This document shows positions 26,424 through 35,942 of a DNA stretch of 64,000 bases, piece by piece. The notes below the pieces were generated by a model. That model was not told the origin of the DNA, did no database searches, and saw nothing but the letters and a program-made list of their open reading frames with translations. A program made the position numbers and the translations under genes. The stretch is from Rhodanobacteraceae bacterium (GTDB lineage: Bacteria; Pseudomonadota; Gammaproteobacteria; Xanthomonadales; SZUA-5): NCBI GenBank assembly GCA_016713135.1, contig JADJPR010000012.1:1-64000 (forward strand), written 5' to 3'. Within the stretch, counting starts at the first letter, position 1; every line of letters begins with the position of its first letter.

Positions 26424-28356
26424 GTTCCGCTCCTGGCTGTGCGCAGCCATTTTGGGCCTGCTGGCTCCCGCGCTCGCCGCGGAGCCATTGATCTCGGGTG
26501 AGGTCTACGCGATCGGCGCGCAAGTGCTGCGCACGCCGCAGTCGCAGAACGGCCAGACCGTACTGCAGACCTACGTACCCGACGGCGCCCGTGTGCGCAA
26601 GGGCGACGTGGTGCTGCGGGTCGATGGCGCGGCCGCCGCGGGCACCATCCGCAGCCAGCAGTCGCTGCTGCTGCAGGCGCGGGCCCGCGCCGACAAGGAA
26701 CTGGCGGACCTCACGGTCAAGGCGATCGACGCCGAGCGCGCGCTGCGCAACGCGGAACTCGCGGTGACCAGGGCGGAACTGGACGCCGGCATCCCGAAGA
26801 ACTTTCTGCCGGCCTTCGATTACGACCGCTACCAGGGCGAGCTGACCCGCACGCGCCAGGAACTGCTGGTCAAGCAGCGCGAGTGGGAGGACGCGAAGGC
26901 TGCGATCGCGCGCCGGCGCGAGGACGCGCGGCTGGAGCAGGGCCAGATCGAGGGCCAGATCCTTTACTGGCAGACCCAGCTGGATGCCGCCGAAGTGCGA
27001 GCCGCCCGCGACGGCATCGTCGTGCATGGCTTCGACCCCTTCCGCGGCAACCGCTACGACGAAGGCTCGCAGTCCTTTTCGGGTAACCGCGTGGGCGAGA
27101 TCGTCGATGGCGACGAGCAGCCCAAGCTCGGCGTGCGCGCCTGGGTGCTGGAAGTCGATCGCCCCGCGCTGCACTCGGGCCAGGCGTTGACCGTGAGCTT
27201 CGATGCGGTGGCCGGCAGCGCCCTGCCTGGGCGCATCGCGCAGATCGCCGGCGCGCCGTCGGTCAAGGCCGAATGGGGCGAGGGGCGTTATTTCGAGATC
27301 GAGGTGGACGTGGACCTGGACGCGTCGGCGCGCGCCCTGCTGCGGCCCGGCGCGAGCGCGCGGCTGGTCCCGGGCGAATTCCGCGGCGGCGCGACGCGTG
27401 CAGCGCCGGCCAACAGCACGAGCCGGCGCCTCGAGGGCGAGATCATCGCGCGCGACGCCATCGCGATCTCGCCGCCGCGCATCGAGGAGATCTGGATGCT
27501 GTCGCTGACCCAGCTCTTGCCCGACGGCTCGCTGGTCAACGCCGGGGACGTGGTCGCCACCTTCGAGCCGGGAGAACTGCAACGCAAGCTCGGCGAGAAG
27601 CGCAGCGCGCTGAACGAAAAGCAGACCCTGCTGCAGAAACTGACGCTGGAACACGCCGAGCGCGCGCGCGCCGAGGTCATCGCCACGGCCGAACAACGCG
27701 CCAAGGTCGACAAGGCACGGCGCAAGGCAGCGCAGCCGGCCGACCTGGTCGCCGCCATCGAGTACCGCAAACTGGTGGCTGAACGCGAACTGGCCGAGAC
27801 CGAACTGCTGCTGGTGCAGGAGCGCGAACGCATGGCGGCGCGCCAGCGCGAGGCCGAGCGTGCTCAGATCGAGGCCGAAGCCGCCGACCTGAAGGCCGAG
27901 GTGGAGGAGATCGGCAGAGGCCTGGCGGCGCTCCAGGTCAGGGCCCCGCGCGCCGGCGTCATGCTGCATCTGACCAATCACCAGGGGCAGAAGTTCGACG
28001 TGGGCGCGCAGGTCTTCCGCGGCCAGGCCGTGGCACAGATCCCGGACCTGACGCGCCTGGCCGTGCGCATGCAGGTGCCCGAGCGCCTGATCGCGCAAGT
28101 GCGCGCCGGCCAGGCGACGCGCATCGAGGTCGATGGCGGCGCAGCCCCGACCCTGTTCGGCAAGGTGAGCCACATCGGGCGCGTCGTGCGCTCACGCTCG
28201 GGCGTCAAGCCGGTGCCGGTGGTGGATGTGGAGATCGAGTTTGATGCAGTCCCCGAATCCGCCCGGCTGAAGCCCGGATTGCCAGTGCGGGTGGAGTTGC
28301 TCGGGGGGCGGTCGGCTTCCGGGGAGAAGGTGGCGTCTGAAGGGGATTCGGCATGA
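26416..28356 (+). CDS. Secreted adaptor with two membrane-fusion modules in tandem
   Basis: The product is about 646 aa. A signal peptide (up to about PALAAE) is followed by two HlyD/MFP-like halves. The first has a lipoyl-type half-motif (YVPDGARVRKGDVVLRVDG), a coiled coil, the return strand VRAARDGIVVHGF and a barrel region. The second repeats the plan: ARDAIAISPPRIEEIWML, LPDGSLVNAGDVVATFEPGE, a long coiled coil rich in Glu/Arg (about 420-530), VRAPRAGVMLHLTN and VRMQVPERLIAQVRAGQ. Normal adaptors have one such module. I chose the GTG at 26416, because it overlaps the ATPase stop and gives the signal peptide. It probably bridges the permease to an outer-membrane channel. Confidence 0.8.
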
Positions 28357-28377
28357 CTCGGGGACGGCGGATGGAGA

Positions 28378-28480
28378 GTTGTGGGTTGTGGGTTGTGGGT
28401 TGTGGGCAGCAAGAGCCGCCAGATCGCGACTTTTCGCCGGGCTTGCGCGCTCCTGCCGCCCACAACCCAGAACCCACAAC
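28378..28480. repeat. Tandem-arm palindrome, family A
   Basis: The left arm (28378-28410) is four gttgtgg units ending in gcagcaaga. The right arm (28455-28480) is gcccacaacccagaacccac. The loop is about 44 bases and lacks the REP-like hairpin seen at 3781 and 12456. It lies inside the ABC operon, between the two adaptor genes. Confidence 0.85.
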
Positions 28481-28615
28481 GGCCATGGCGGGCACGTCAC
28501 CCGCCAGCATGAAGGTTGTGCGCGCCATGACCGGCACGGAGCAGCTCCTGCCTACCCCTCCCCACCTCCCCGGGCCCTCCTCGCCCAAGCGACCGTCACC
28601 GCAAACCATGGTCGG

Positions 28616-29818
28616 ATGTATCGGACACTGCTTGCCATCCTGGCCCTCGCCCTCGCCGCCTGCAGCCAGCCCGTCGCCGAGGCGCCGCCGGTGGAGATCG
28701 TGCGCGCTCAGCCGCTGGAACTACGCATCGACGCGCAGGGCGAGCTGCGTTCGAGCAAGGCCACGCCTCTGAAAGTGCCGGGCGAGAACTGGGCGCAACG
28801 GCAACTGGCGTGGGTGCTTCCCGAGGGCAGCACGGTGGAGGCCGGCGAGGTCATCGCGCGCTTCTCCGCCGAGCGCAGCGAGCTGGACCTCAAGCAGGCC
28901 CGGGTGCAGGTGCTGCGCAATGCGCTGCTGCGCGCGGCCAAGGAAGCGGAGCTCGGCGGCAATGAGGCGCGCATCGGCGCCGAGATCTCGCAGGTGGACA
29001 CCGCGCTCTCGCTGGCGGAGCGCTATGCCGCCGCCGAGCTGCAGACGATGGCGCGCAACGAGTTGCTGGATGCGGTGCAGGACCGCGAGTTCCTCGGCGA
29101 GAAGCAGGGCTTCCTGGGTTGGAAACAGGATCAGAACGGCGAGCGCGGCGCGGCCGAGCTGGCGGTACTCGACAGCCAGCGGCAGACCCATGCGCTGACC
29201 GCGAAGATGCGCGAGGAAGACCTCAACGCCCTGGAACTTGTCGCACCGCATGCAGGCATCCTGATGCTCACCGCCGACTGGTCCGGCGAGAAGCCGCGGG
29301 TTGGCGCCACCTTGTGGGCCGGCCAGGAGATGGGCAGCCTGCCCGACCAGAGTGCGATGGAGGTGCAGTTCGCGCTGCCCCAGCTCGACGCCGCCGGCGT
29401 CAAGGTGGGCGCCGCAGTGGAACTGGCACCGCTCGGGCGCGAGTCCCCGCGGGTCGCGTCGAAAGTCAGCTGGGTGGCGACCGCGGCGCAGCCGGTCAGT
29501 CGCAACAACCCGATCAAGTACGTGCGCATGAAGGCCGCGGTGACGCCGGATGACGTGCGCGCGCTCGGCCTGGTTCCGGGCCAGACGCTCGCGGTGCGCG
29601 TCTACGCGCTGCGCCTGGACGAAGGCCTGTCGGTGCCGAACGTGGCAATCGTCTCCAGCGACGGCGCTACCCATGTGGACCTGTGGCGCGATGGCCAGCG
29701 CGTACGCCAGGCGGTGAAACTCGGCGAGCGCGGCCTGGCGCGTACCCAGGTGGTCGAGGGCCTGTCCGGCGGCGACGCGGTTGTGCTCACGCCGGGGCGC
29801 AGCGGAGACGATGCATGA
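28616..29818 (+). CDS. Periplasmic adaptor lipoprotein of the ABC exporter
   Basis: The product is 400 aa. The lipobox is ILALALAAC, followed by SQPVAEAPPVEIV. It has the MFP order: half-lipoyl VLPEGSTVEAGEVIARF, coiled coil (about residues 70-190), return strand VAPHAGILMLTADWSGEKPRVGA, a barrel with MEVQFALPQLDAAGVKVG, and a C-terminal domain with VPNVAIVSSDGATHVDLWRDGQ. It is the second adaptor encoded in the operon, beside the tandem adaptor. The ATG at 28616 gives the signal peptide. Its stop overlaps the permease start (ATGA). The upstream gap of 259 bases contains a family A palindrome. Confidence 0.85.
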   Translation: MYRTLLAILALALAACSQPVAEAPPVEIVRAQPLELRIDAQGELRSSKATPLKVPGENWAQRQLAWVLPEGSTVEAGEVIARFSAERSELDLKQARVQVLRNALLRAAKEAELGGNEARIGAEISQVDTALSLAERYAAAELQTMARNELLDAVQDREFLGEKQGFLGWKQDQNGERGAAELAVLDSQRQTHALTAKMREEDLNALELVAPHAGILMLTADWSGEKPRVGATLWAGQEMGSLPDQSAMEVQFALPQLDAAGVKVGAAVELAPLGRESPRVASKVSWVATAAQPVSRNNPIKYVRMKAAVTPDDVRALGLVPGQTLAVRVYALRLDEGLSVPNVAIVSSDGATHVDLWRDGQRVRQAVKLGERGLARTQVVEGLSGGDAVVLTPGRSGDDA

Positions 29819-31065
29819 GCGCCCGGGACCCTGGCATGGGACACATCTGGCGCGAGGCGCTGGCGGAGCTGTGGCGACGCAAGCTCCGCACCGGCCTGAC
29901 CTTGCTCGGCCTGATCTTCGGCGTCGGCGCGATCGTCGCGATGCAGGGCGTCGGCGAAGGCTCGCGCCTGGAGGCGCTGGCGCTGGTGGAGGAACTCGGC
30001 CTGCGCAACCTGATCGTGCGCGCCAAATCCCAGGACAATGATTCGCTGAAGGAAGTGCGCCTGCGCAGCCTGGGCCTCACCCGCGCCGATGCACGCGCGG
30101 CGCTGGAGGCCGTGCCCGGCGCCGAGCGCGTCGCCGCGGAGAAGGAGATCCGCACGCACCAGGTCTATGGCGACATGGGCGGCGGCGATGTGCAGGCGAG
30201 TGCGGTGGACCCGTCCTTCTTCGATCTGTCCAGCCTGAAACTCGCCGCAGGACGCGCGCTCGGCGAGGCCGATGAGACTGCGCTGGCGGCGGTCGCGGTG
30301 CTGGGCCACCAGGCCGCGCGCACGCTGTTCGGCGAGCAGGATCCGCTCGGCCAGGCGGTGCGGATCAATCACGCCTGGTTCGAAGTGGTCGGCGTGCTCG
30401 CCGACCGCGACCTCGCCAAGGACCAGTTCGAGGGCGTGCAACTGGGCCTGGAAGCGAACCGGGTGTTCGTGCCGCTGGCGAGCGCGCGCGCCCGCCTGCG
30501 CTTCCAGCCGATGGAGGACGAGATCGATCGCTTCTGGCTGCGCCTGGCGGACCCGGAAGGCATCGTACCCGCCTCCCAGGTGCTCGCCGCAGTGCTCGAC
30601 CAGCGCCACGGCGGGGTCGAGGACTACAGCCTGATTGTGCCCGCGCAACTGTACCGCCAGCACCAGCAGACGCAGCGCATCTTCCGCTTCGTGATGGCGG
30701 CGATCGCCGCGGTCAGCCTGCTGGTGGGCGGCATCGGGATCATGAACATCATGCTCGCCAATGTGCTGGAGCGCCGCCGTGAGATCGGCCTGATGCGCGC
30801 CATCGGCGCGCGCAAGCGCGACATCGTGCAGCAGTTCCTGCGCGAGACCGCATTGATCTGCGCCATCGGCGCCGGCCTCGGCCTGCTGTTCGGCGCGGCA
30901 CTCGCCTACCTGATCGCCGCGCTGGCCGGCTGGCCGGTGGCCTGGGCTCCGTTGCCGGTGCTGCTCTCCGCCGCCGTGTGCGCCGCGGTGGGCCTGGCCT
31001 TCGGCGTCTACCCCGCGCGCCAGGCCGCGGAACTGGATCCGATCGCGGCGCTGCGCAGCGATTGA
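29815..31065 (+). CDS. FtsX/MacB-type ABC permease
   Basis: The product is 416 aa. The first membrane span (LRTGLTLLGLIFGVGAIVAM) leads to a large periplasmic domain of the MacB_PCD type (VLGHQAARTLFGEQDPLGQAVRI is the usual motif there). Three C-terminal spans follow (FRFVMAAIAAVSLLVGGIGIMNIMLANVLERRREIG and two more), with the coupling helix RAIGARKRDIVQQFL. Together with the ATPase and adaptors this makes a tripartite efflux or lipoprotein/antibiotic export machine; the substrate is not shown. The start overlaps the adaptor stop. Confidence 0.92.
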   Translation: MSARDPGMGHIWREALAELWRRKLRTGLTLLGLIFGVGAIVAMQGVGEGSRLEALALVEELGLRNLIVRAKSQDNDSLKEVRLRSLGLTRADARAALEAVPGAERVAAEKEIRTHQVYGDMGGGDVQASAVDPSFFDLSSLKLAAGRALGEADETALAAVAVLGHQAARTLFGEQDPLGQAVRINHAWFEVVGVLADRDLAKDQFEGVQLGLEANRVFVPLASARARLRFQPMEDEIDRFWLRLADPEGIVPASQVLAAVLDQRHGGVEDYSLIVPAQLYRQHQQTQRIFRFVMAAIAAVSLLVGGIGIMNIMLANVLERRREIGLMRAIGARKRDIVQQFLRETALICAIGAGLGLLFGAALAYLIAALAGWPVAWAPLPVLLSAAVCAAVGLAFGVYPARQAAELDPIAALRSD

Positions 31066-31145
31066 GGCGGGAGTGCAGGCCGCCCCGGTCGGCGCCCCTG
31101 TTCGCACAACAAACCGTGGCTCTCGCAAATTCGCGGACTGTGCTC

Positions 31146-31241
31146 TTTGGACGCAAAGGACGCAAAGGACGCAAAGAAGATCAAACCGCGCGGGGATATC
31201 CCGGCACTTGCTGTCTTTGCGTCCTTTGCGTCCCCTTTGCG
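31146..31241. repeat. Tandem-arm palindrome, family C
   Basis: The left arm (31146-31178) has three ggacgcaaa units. The right arm (31212-31241) has tctttgcgtcctttgcgtcc. The loop (about 33 bases) carries ccgcgcggggatatcccgg, itself partly palindromic. It lies between the ABC permease and the convergent FAH-family gene. Confidence 0.85.
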
Positions 31242-31337
31242 TACTCAATCACAGGGTCGTCGTTCGGCGCAGGCGGAAAATTTCAGGAAATTCAATCACC
31301 TGGCGCATGTCCGGTGAGAGCGTCGGCGCTCCCGGGC

Positions 31338-32330
31338 CTACGCGGACTGGCCGTAACGCACGACCTGCTGCTCGATCGCGCCGAAGATGCTGTTGCCGGC
31401 GTCGTCCAGCATCTCGATGCGCACGGTCTGGCCGAAGCGCAGGAAGGGCGTCGAGGGCTTGCCGTCGCGGATCACTTCGAGCATGCGCTTCTCCGCGAGG
31501 CAGGAGGCGCCCACGCCCTCGTCCTGGTTGGCCACGGTGCCGGAGCCGACCACCGTGCCCGCGGTCAGGTTGCGCGTCTTGGCCGCGTGCGCGACCAGCT
31601 GCGCGAAGTTGAACTGCATGTCGCTGCCAGCGTCGGGCTGACCGAAGAGCTGGCCGTCGATATGCGTGATCAGCTTGCGGTGCAGGGTGGAGTCTTCCCA
31701 GAAACCGTCCAGCTCGTCCGGGGTCACCAGCACCGGCGACAGCGCCGAGCGCGGCTTGCTCTGCAGGAAGCCGAAGCCCTTCGCCAGTTCGTCCGGGATC
31801 AGGTTGCGCAGGGACACGTCGTTGACCAGGCCGATCAGCTGGATGTGCTCGGCGGCCTGCTCCGGCGTGACCGCCATCGGCACGTCGTCGGTGACCACCA
31901 CGACTTCGGCCTCGAGGTCGATGCCGTAGTCCTCGCTGACCACCTGCACCGGGTCGCGCGGGCCGAGGAACTGCGCGCTGGTGGCCTGGTACATCAGCGG
32001 GTCGACATAGAAGCTCTGCGGCACCTCGGCATTGCGCGCCCGGCGCACGCGCTCGACGTGCGGCAGGTAGGCGCTGCCGTCGACGAACTCATAGGCGCGC
32101 GGCAGCGGCGCCGCGAGGTCGTCGAAGTCGAGCTCAAAGGCACCGTGCGCGCGCCCGGCATTCAGGCCTTCATAGACCGCGTTCAGCCGCGGCGCGATAT
32201 CCGACCAGCCATCCAGCGCCTGCTGCAGGGTCTGTGCGATCGGGCGCACCTCGACGGCGTGCTTCAGGTCGCGCGACACCACCACCAGCGTGCCATCGCG
32301 GCCACCGCGCTTGAGCGTAGCGAGTTTCAT
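31338..32330 (-). CDS. Fumarylacetoacetate hydrolase-family protein
   Basis: The product is 330 aa. FAH-family proteins cleave or isomerise beta-diketone acids in aromatic catabolism. Metal-binding and family motifs are visible: EDYGIDLEAEVVVVTDD, HIQLIGLVNDVSLRNLIPDELAKGFGFLQSKPRSAL, and GSGTVANQDEGVGASCLAEKR. There are no aromatic-degradation neighbours, so the exact substrate is unknown. The ATG at 32330 is preceded by CGGAG at good spacing; upstream sequence is repeat DNA. It may be fumarylacetoacetase of tyrosine breakdown or a related hydrolase. Confidence 0.85.
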   Translation of the reverse strand: MKLATLKRGGRDGTLVVVSRDLKHAVEVRPIAQTLQQALDGWSDIAPRLNAVYEGLNAGRAHGAFELDFDDLAAPLPRAYEFVDGSAYLPHVERVRRARNAEVPQSFYVDPLMYQATSAQFLGPRDPVQVVSEDYGIDLEAEVVVVTDDVPMAVTPEQAAEHIQLIGLVNDVSLRNLIPDELAKGFGFLQSKPRSALSPVLVTPDELDGFWEDSTLHRKLITHIDGQLFGQPDAGSDMQFNFAQLVAHAAKTRNLTAGTVVGSGTVANQDEGVGASCLAEKRMLEVIRDGKPSTPFLRFGQTVRIEMLDDAGNSIFGAIEQQVVRYGQSA

Positions 32331-32397
32331 GGGTGAGTCTCCGAAGGGGAATTCGCAGAGTCTTGGGGGTGGGCGGCGGTGGTGCAAGCAGGTGCAG

Positions 32398-32480
32398 CAA
32401 AAGTGAAAGGTGAATAGTGAAAGGAAAAGACGCGCAAGTCGGTTCGCTCGCCCTTTCACTTTTCACTTTTCACTTTTCAC
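32398..32480. repeat. Tandem-arm palindrome, family E
   Basis: The left arm (32398-32430) is gcaaaagtgaaaggtgaata and gtgaaaggaaaag. The right arm (32450-32480) is three tandem ttttcac units after cgccctttcac. The loop is about 20 bases. It lies between the FAH-family gene and the TetR promoter. Confidence 0.85.
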
Positions 32481-32503
32481 ACCTCCAAGACAACGCGACA
32501 CCC

Positions 32504-32534
32504 ATTGACACGATGTCAATACATACCCTATCGT
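32504..32534 (+). promoter_or_regulatory. Promoter and TetR-type operator of the regulator gene
   Basis: ATTGACA CGA TGTCAAT (32504-32520) is a perfect inverted repeat with a 3-base centre. It contains a consensus -35 box TTGACA (32505-32510). A TATCGT box (32529-32534) lies 18 bases further on, eight bases before the ATG at 32542. The overlap of operator and -35 suggests autorepression by the TetR protein. Confidence 0.65.
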
Positions 32535-32541
32535 CCACCCC

Positions 32542-33272
32542 ATGAACTACATCGCCGAACGCCGTCAGGAAGAAAAGGAAGCCCGCCGCAACCAGATCGT
32601 GGATGCGGCCGAGGAAGCGTTGAAGAGCGCCGAATGGGAAACCCTGACGATCGACCAGGTTGCGCGTCGCGCGCGGCTGTCGCGGGCCTTGGTGTATGTC
32701 TACTTCAAGGACAAGTTCGACCTCCATTGCGCCATCGCGGAGCGCGCGCTGCAACTGCTGGCCGACCGCTTCGCGCAGGCGGCCGAACGCCCCGCGCGCG
32801 GGGTGGACAAGGTCGAGGCGCTAGGCCGTGCCTATGTCGCCTTCGCGCACGAGTTCCCGCATTACTTCGCGGCGCTGGCGCGCTTCGAAACCCATGAGGT
32901 CACGCATGTCGAACACGAAAGCAACGAGGCCGCCTGCATGGTCGCCGGCGAGCGCGTGCACGCGATCATGGTGCGCTGCATCGAGGAAGGCATCGCCGAC
33001 GGCAGCATCCGCAGCGACCTGGGCAACCCCTACCTGACCGCGTGACCCTGTGGGGCTTCATGCACGGGATCATCCAGATCAGCCAGACCAAGGCCAACAT
33101 GCTCGCCAGCGATGGCATCAGCACCCAGCAGCTGATCGGCCACGCGCTGAAGATGGCGATGCTGGGGATGGCGCCGAAGGGAAGCGGTGTTGGTGTAGGG
33201 GGAGGGGGGGGGACCTGCTACCGCACAGATGCAAAGGGTTGCAGCCTGAGCGCACCCACACAACCACACTGA
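32542..33272 (+). pseudogene. TetR-family repressor of the RND efflux operon, one frameshift
   Basis: The N-terminal DNA-binding domain is intact: RRNQIVDAAEEALKSAEWETLTIDQVARRARLSRALVYVYFKDK, a TetR helix-turn-helix. In the given frame it ends at 33045 after NPYLTA, 167 aa. The next frame continues the same protein at once (VTLWGFMHGIIQISQTKANMLASDG...), so one G appears to be missing near 33040 (gcgtg instead of gcggtg). Restored, it would be about 240 aa, the normal size. It is followed by tolC-like, adaptor and RND genes and probably controls them through the operator motif seen before both transcription units. A sequencing or assembly error is possible. Confidence 0.75.
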
Positions 33273-33308
33273 ACCATCCCCCTGCTCTTCCCCGCTTTTC
33301 GCTCCGAA

Positions 33309-33324
33309 ATTGACACCTGTCTAA
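33309..33324 (+). promoter_or_regulatory. Second TetR-type operator and -35 box before the tolC-like gene
   Basis: ATTGACA CC TGTCTAA (33309-33324) resembles the operator upstream of the TetR gene, with a 2-base centre and one weaker half. TTGACA (33310-33315) could serve as a -35 box for the gene starting at 33347. This supports co-regulation of regulator and pump. Confidence 0.5.
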
Positions 33325-33346
33325 CCACTCGACATTTCACTACACC

Positions 33347-34753
33347 ATGACAATTCGACGAACACTGCTCGGGTGCCTGATGACGATTGCTGCCGCTGGC
33401 GCGTCGGCAGCGGACTATGCCGAGCAGGTGGCGGACTACATCGCACAAGGGCGCGAATCCAACCTGGCGCTGAACGCGGCGGGCGCGGATGTGCGCCGGG
33501 CGCAGGCGCAACTGGACGAGGCGCGGGCGCGCTGGCGGCCGACCCTGGCCCTGAGTGCGCGCTACAGCCGCGCCGATGGCGGGCGTACCATCGATCTGCC
33601 GGTGGGCGATCTGGTCAACCCGGCCTACAGCTCGCTGACCCAGCTGCTTGAGGCACAGGGCCAGCCGGCGCCGTTCGCGGACATCACCAACCAGCAGATC
33701 AGCTTCCTGCGCGAGCGCGAACAGGACACCAAGCTCAGCCTGACCACGCCGCTGTACGCACCAGCCATCGATGCCGGCATCGACGCCGCCGATGCCACGC
33801 TGGCGGCCACCGATTCGGCGCGCGCCGCCTACGCGCGCACGCTGGAGCGCGACATCGAGGTGGCCTACCTGGACTGGCTGCGCGCGAACGCGGCGCAATC
33901 GATCGTGCAGGCCAGCCGCGACCTGCTGGCGGAGAACCTGCGCGTCAACACGGTGCTGTTCGACAATGGCAAGATCACCCGCGACCAGGTGCTGCGCGCG
34001 CAAGCCGAGGTGCTGGCGCTCGAGCAGCAGGCGCTGGAGGCCGGCAACGGCGTGACGCTGGCGCGCAATTACTTCAATTTCCTGCTGAACCGGCCGCTGG
34101 ACGCGGCAATCGACGCGGCCGATGTGCCGGATCCGGTGGACTTCGCCACGCGCCGCCTCGCGGCTCTCGGTGGCGATGTCGACGCACTCGCGGACGCGCG
34201 GCTGGAAGAGTACGCGGCCAGCAAGCGCGCCGAGCTCGGCCAGATCGACGCCCAGGTGCGTGCCGCCGCCGCGGGTGTCGCCGCCGAGCGCGCGAGCTAC
34301 CAGCCGACAGTCGCCTTCGCCGTCGATGCCGGCATCCAGGGCGAGGACTACGGCTTCGGCAGCGGCCAGAACTACGCGATCGCCTCGCTGGTGTTCGACT
34401 GGCGCCTGTACGATGGCGGCCAGCGCAGGAGCCGCGTCGCCGCCGCCCGCGCCACCCTGGAACGCGCCGAGATCGCACGCAACGAAGTAGGCGACCAGAT
34501 CTCGCTGCAGGTGCGCCAGGCCGCCGACCGCCTGCGCACCGCGCGCGCCTCACTGGCCACCGCAAGCGCGCGCCAGGACGCAGCCCGGGAGGCCTTCCGC
34601 ATCGCCAGCCGAAAACGCGACGCCGGCTCCATCGCGCAGGTCGAGTTCATCGACGCGCGCACCGCGCTGACCAGCGCGGAGTTGAACCTCAACCTGACGC
34701 GCTTCGATGTGCTCGTGCGACTGGCCGAGCTGCGGGCGGCGTTGGGCATGTGA
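33347..34753 (+). CDS. TolC-like outer membrane efflux channel
   Basis: The product is 468 aa with a signal peptide (up to AAAGASAAD). Two internally similar halves have long helices (RRAQAQLDEARARWRPTLALSARYSR and QIDAQVRAAAAGVAAERASYQPTVAFAVDAG), as expected for the outer-membrane efflux protein fold that forms a trimeric tunnel. LAYLDWLRANAAQ-like and NYFNFLLNRPLD segments are also typical. It opens the tolC-adaptor-RND operon downstream of the TetR gene. The ATG at 33347 follows the operator-like TTGACA element. It could also serve the ABC exporter upstream, which lacks its own outer-membrane gene. Confidence 0.92.
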   Translation: MTIRRTLLGCLMTIAAAGASAADYAEQVADYIAQGRESNLALNAAGADVRRAQAQLDEARARWRPTLALSARYSRADGGRTIDLPVGDLVNPAYSSLTQLLEAQGQPAPFADITNQQISFLREREQDTKLSLTTPLYAPAIDAGIDAADATLAATDSARAAYARTLERDIEVAYLDWLRANAAQSIVQASRDLLAENLRVNTVLFDNGKITRDQVLRAQAEVLALEQQALEAGNGVTLARNYFNFLLNRPLDAAIDAADVPDPVDFATRRLAALGGDVDALADARLEEYAASKRAELGQIDAQVRAAAAGVAAERASYQPTVAFAVDAGIQGEDYGFGSGQNYAIASLVFDWRLYDGGQRRSRVAAARATLERAEIARNEVGDQISLQVRQAADRLRTARASLATASARQDAAREAFRIASRKRDAGSIAQVEFIDARTALTSAELNLNLTRFDVLVRLAELRAALGM

Positions 34754-34757
34754 AAGG

Positions 34758-34873
34758 CGGGTTGTGGGTTGTGGGTTCTGAGTTGTGGGCAGCAGCAGCC
34801 TGCAATCTGGCAACCCAAGTGCAACGAAGCGGCTCTTGCCGCCCACAACCCACAACCCAGAACCCACAACCTC
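34758..34873. repeat. Tandem-arm palindrome, family A
   Basis: Starts five bases after the tolC-like stop codon. The left arm (34758-34792) is gcgggttgtgggttgtgggt and related units. The right arm (34837-34873) is cccacaacccacaacccaga and acccacaacc. The loop is about 44 bases. It lies within the efflux operon and ends just before the adaptor ribosome site, so transcripts would carry a long hairpin there. Confidence 0.9.
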
Positions 34874-34889
34874 CTCAAGGAACCCCCTC

Positions 34890-35942
34890 ATGTTCCGCCC
34901 CCTCCCCAAAGCCACCCTCACCCTCGCAGTGACCGCCCTCGCCGCCTGCGCCGACAGCAATGGCGCGATCAATGCCGAGGCCGAGCGGGTGATTCCGATT
35001 GCGGTGGCCGCCGCACAGAGCGGCCCGGCGGCGCCGCCGATCCGCACCACTGCGGTGCTGGCGCACAAGGACGAGATGCGCCTGGCGTTCAAGGTCGGCG
35101 GGGTGATCGCCGAAATCGCGGTCGCCGAGGGCGCGCAGGTCAAGGCCGGCCAGGTGCTGGCGCGGCTGGAAATGGCCGAGATCGGCAGCCAGGTCGAGCA
35201 GACCCGCCAGTTGCTGGCCAAGGCCGAACGCGACCTCGAGCGCGGCGAGCGCCTTTACCAGGAGCAGGTGATCCCGCTCGAATCGCTGCAGGACCTCAAG
35301 ACCCAGCGCGACATCGCCGCGCAGAACGTCAAGGCGATGGCCTTCAATCGCGAGTACGCCGAAATCACCGCGCCGAGCGACGGCGTGGTGCTGCGCAAGC
35401 TGGCGCAGGCGCGCGAGACAGTGGCCCCCGGCGCTCCGGTGCTGGCGCTCGGCAGCGCCACCCAGGGCTTCGTGCTGAAGGCCAGCCTGTCCGACCGCGA
35501 CGTGGTGCAGCTGGCGCTGGAAGACGCCGCGACGGTGCGCTTCGATGCGCTGCCCGGCGTGGCTTTCGACGCCGCCGTGACCCGGTTGCCCGCCGCCGCC
35601 GACCCGCGCACCGGCATGTTCGATGTCGAGCTCGCGCTGGCCGCCGGCGACAAGCGCCTGAAGAGCGGCCTGGTCGCGCGCGTGGCGCTGATCCCGGCCA
35701 GCGCCAGCGACGGCGAGCGCGTGCACGTGCCGATCGCCGCGATCCTCGAAGGCGACCGCGACCGCGCCTCGGTATTCGTCTACGACGACGCCAAGCAGAG
35801 CGTGTCGCGCCGTGCCGTCGAAGTGGCCTTCATTGACGGCGACACCGTAGCCCTCACCCGCGGCCTCGACCCCGGCGCCCGCGTCGTCACCGACGGCGCG
35901 GCGTATGTGGAGGAGGGGCGGCGCGTGCGGGTGGTCGAGTGA
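34890..35942 (+). CDS. RND efflux periplasmic adaptor lipoprotein
   Basis: The product is 350 aa with lipobox TALAAC. The MFP order is clear: VGGVIAEIAVAEGAQVKAGQVLARLE (lipoyl half), a short hairpin (about 90-140), ITAPSDGVVLRKLAQARETVAPGAPVLALG, a beta-barrel and the C-terminal VHVPIAAILEGDRDRASVFVYDD. It links the RND pump to the TolC-like channel. The ATG at 34890 has AAGGA at ideal spacing, just after the family A palindrome. It is followed by a 277-base repeat region before the pump gene. Confidence 0.93.
   Translation: MFRPLPKATLTLAVTALAACADSNGAINAEAERVIPIAVAAAQSGPAAPPIRTTAVLAHKDEMRLAFKVGGVIAEIAVAEGAQVKAGQVLARLEMAEIGSQVEQTRQLLAKAERDLERGERLYQEQVIPLESLQDLKTQRDIAAQNVKAMAFNREYAEITAPSDGVVLRKLAQARETVAPGAPVLALGSATQGFVLKASLSDRDVVQLALEDAATVRFDALPGVAFDAAVTRLPAAADPRTGMFDVELALAAGDKRLKSGLVARVALIPASASDGERVHVPIAAILEGDRDRASVFVYDDAKQSVSRRAVEVAFIDGDTVALTRGLDPGARVVTDGAAYVEEGRRVRVVE

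Noticed and set aside
33180..33305. G-run and C-rich stretch after the TetR gene considered as another family D palindrome
   Set aside because: The arms match poorly, so I did not list it as an element.
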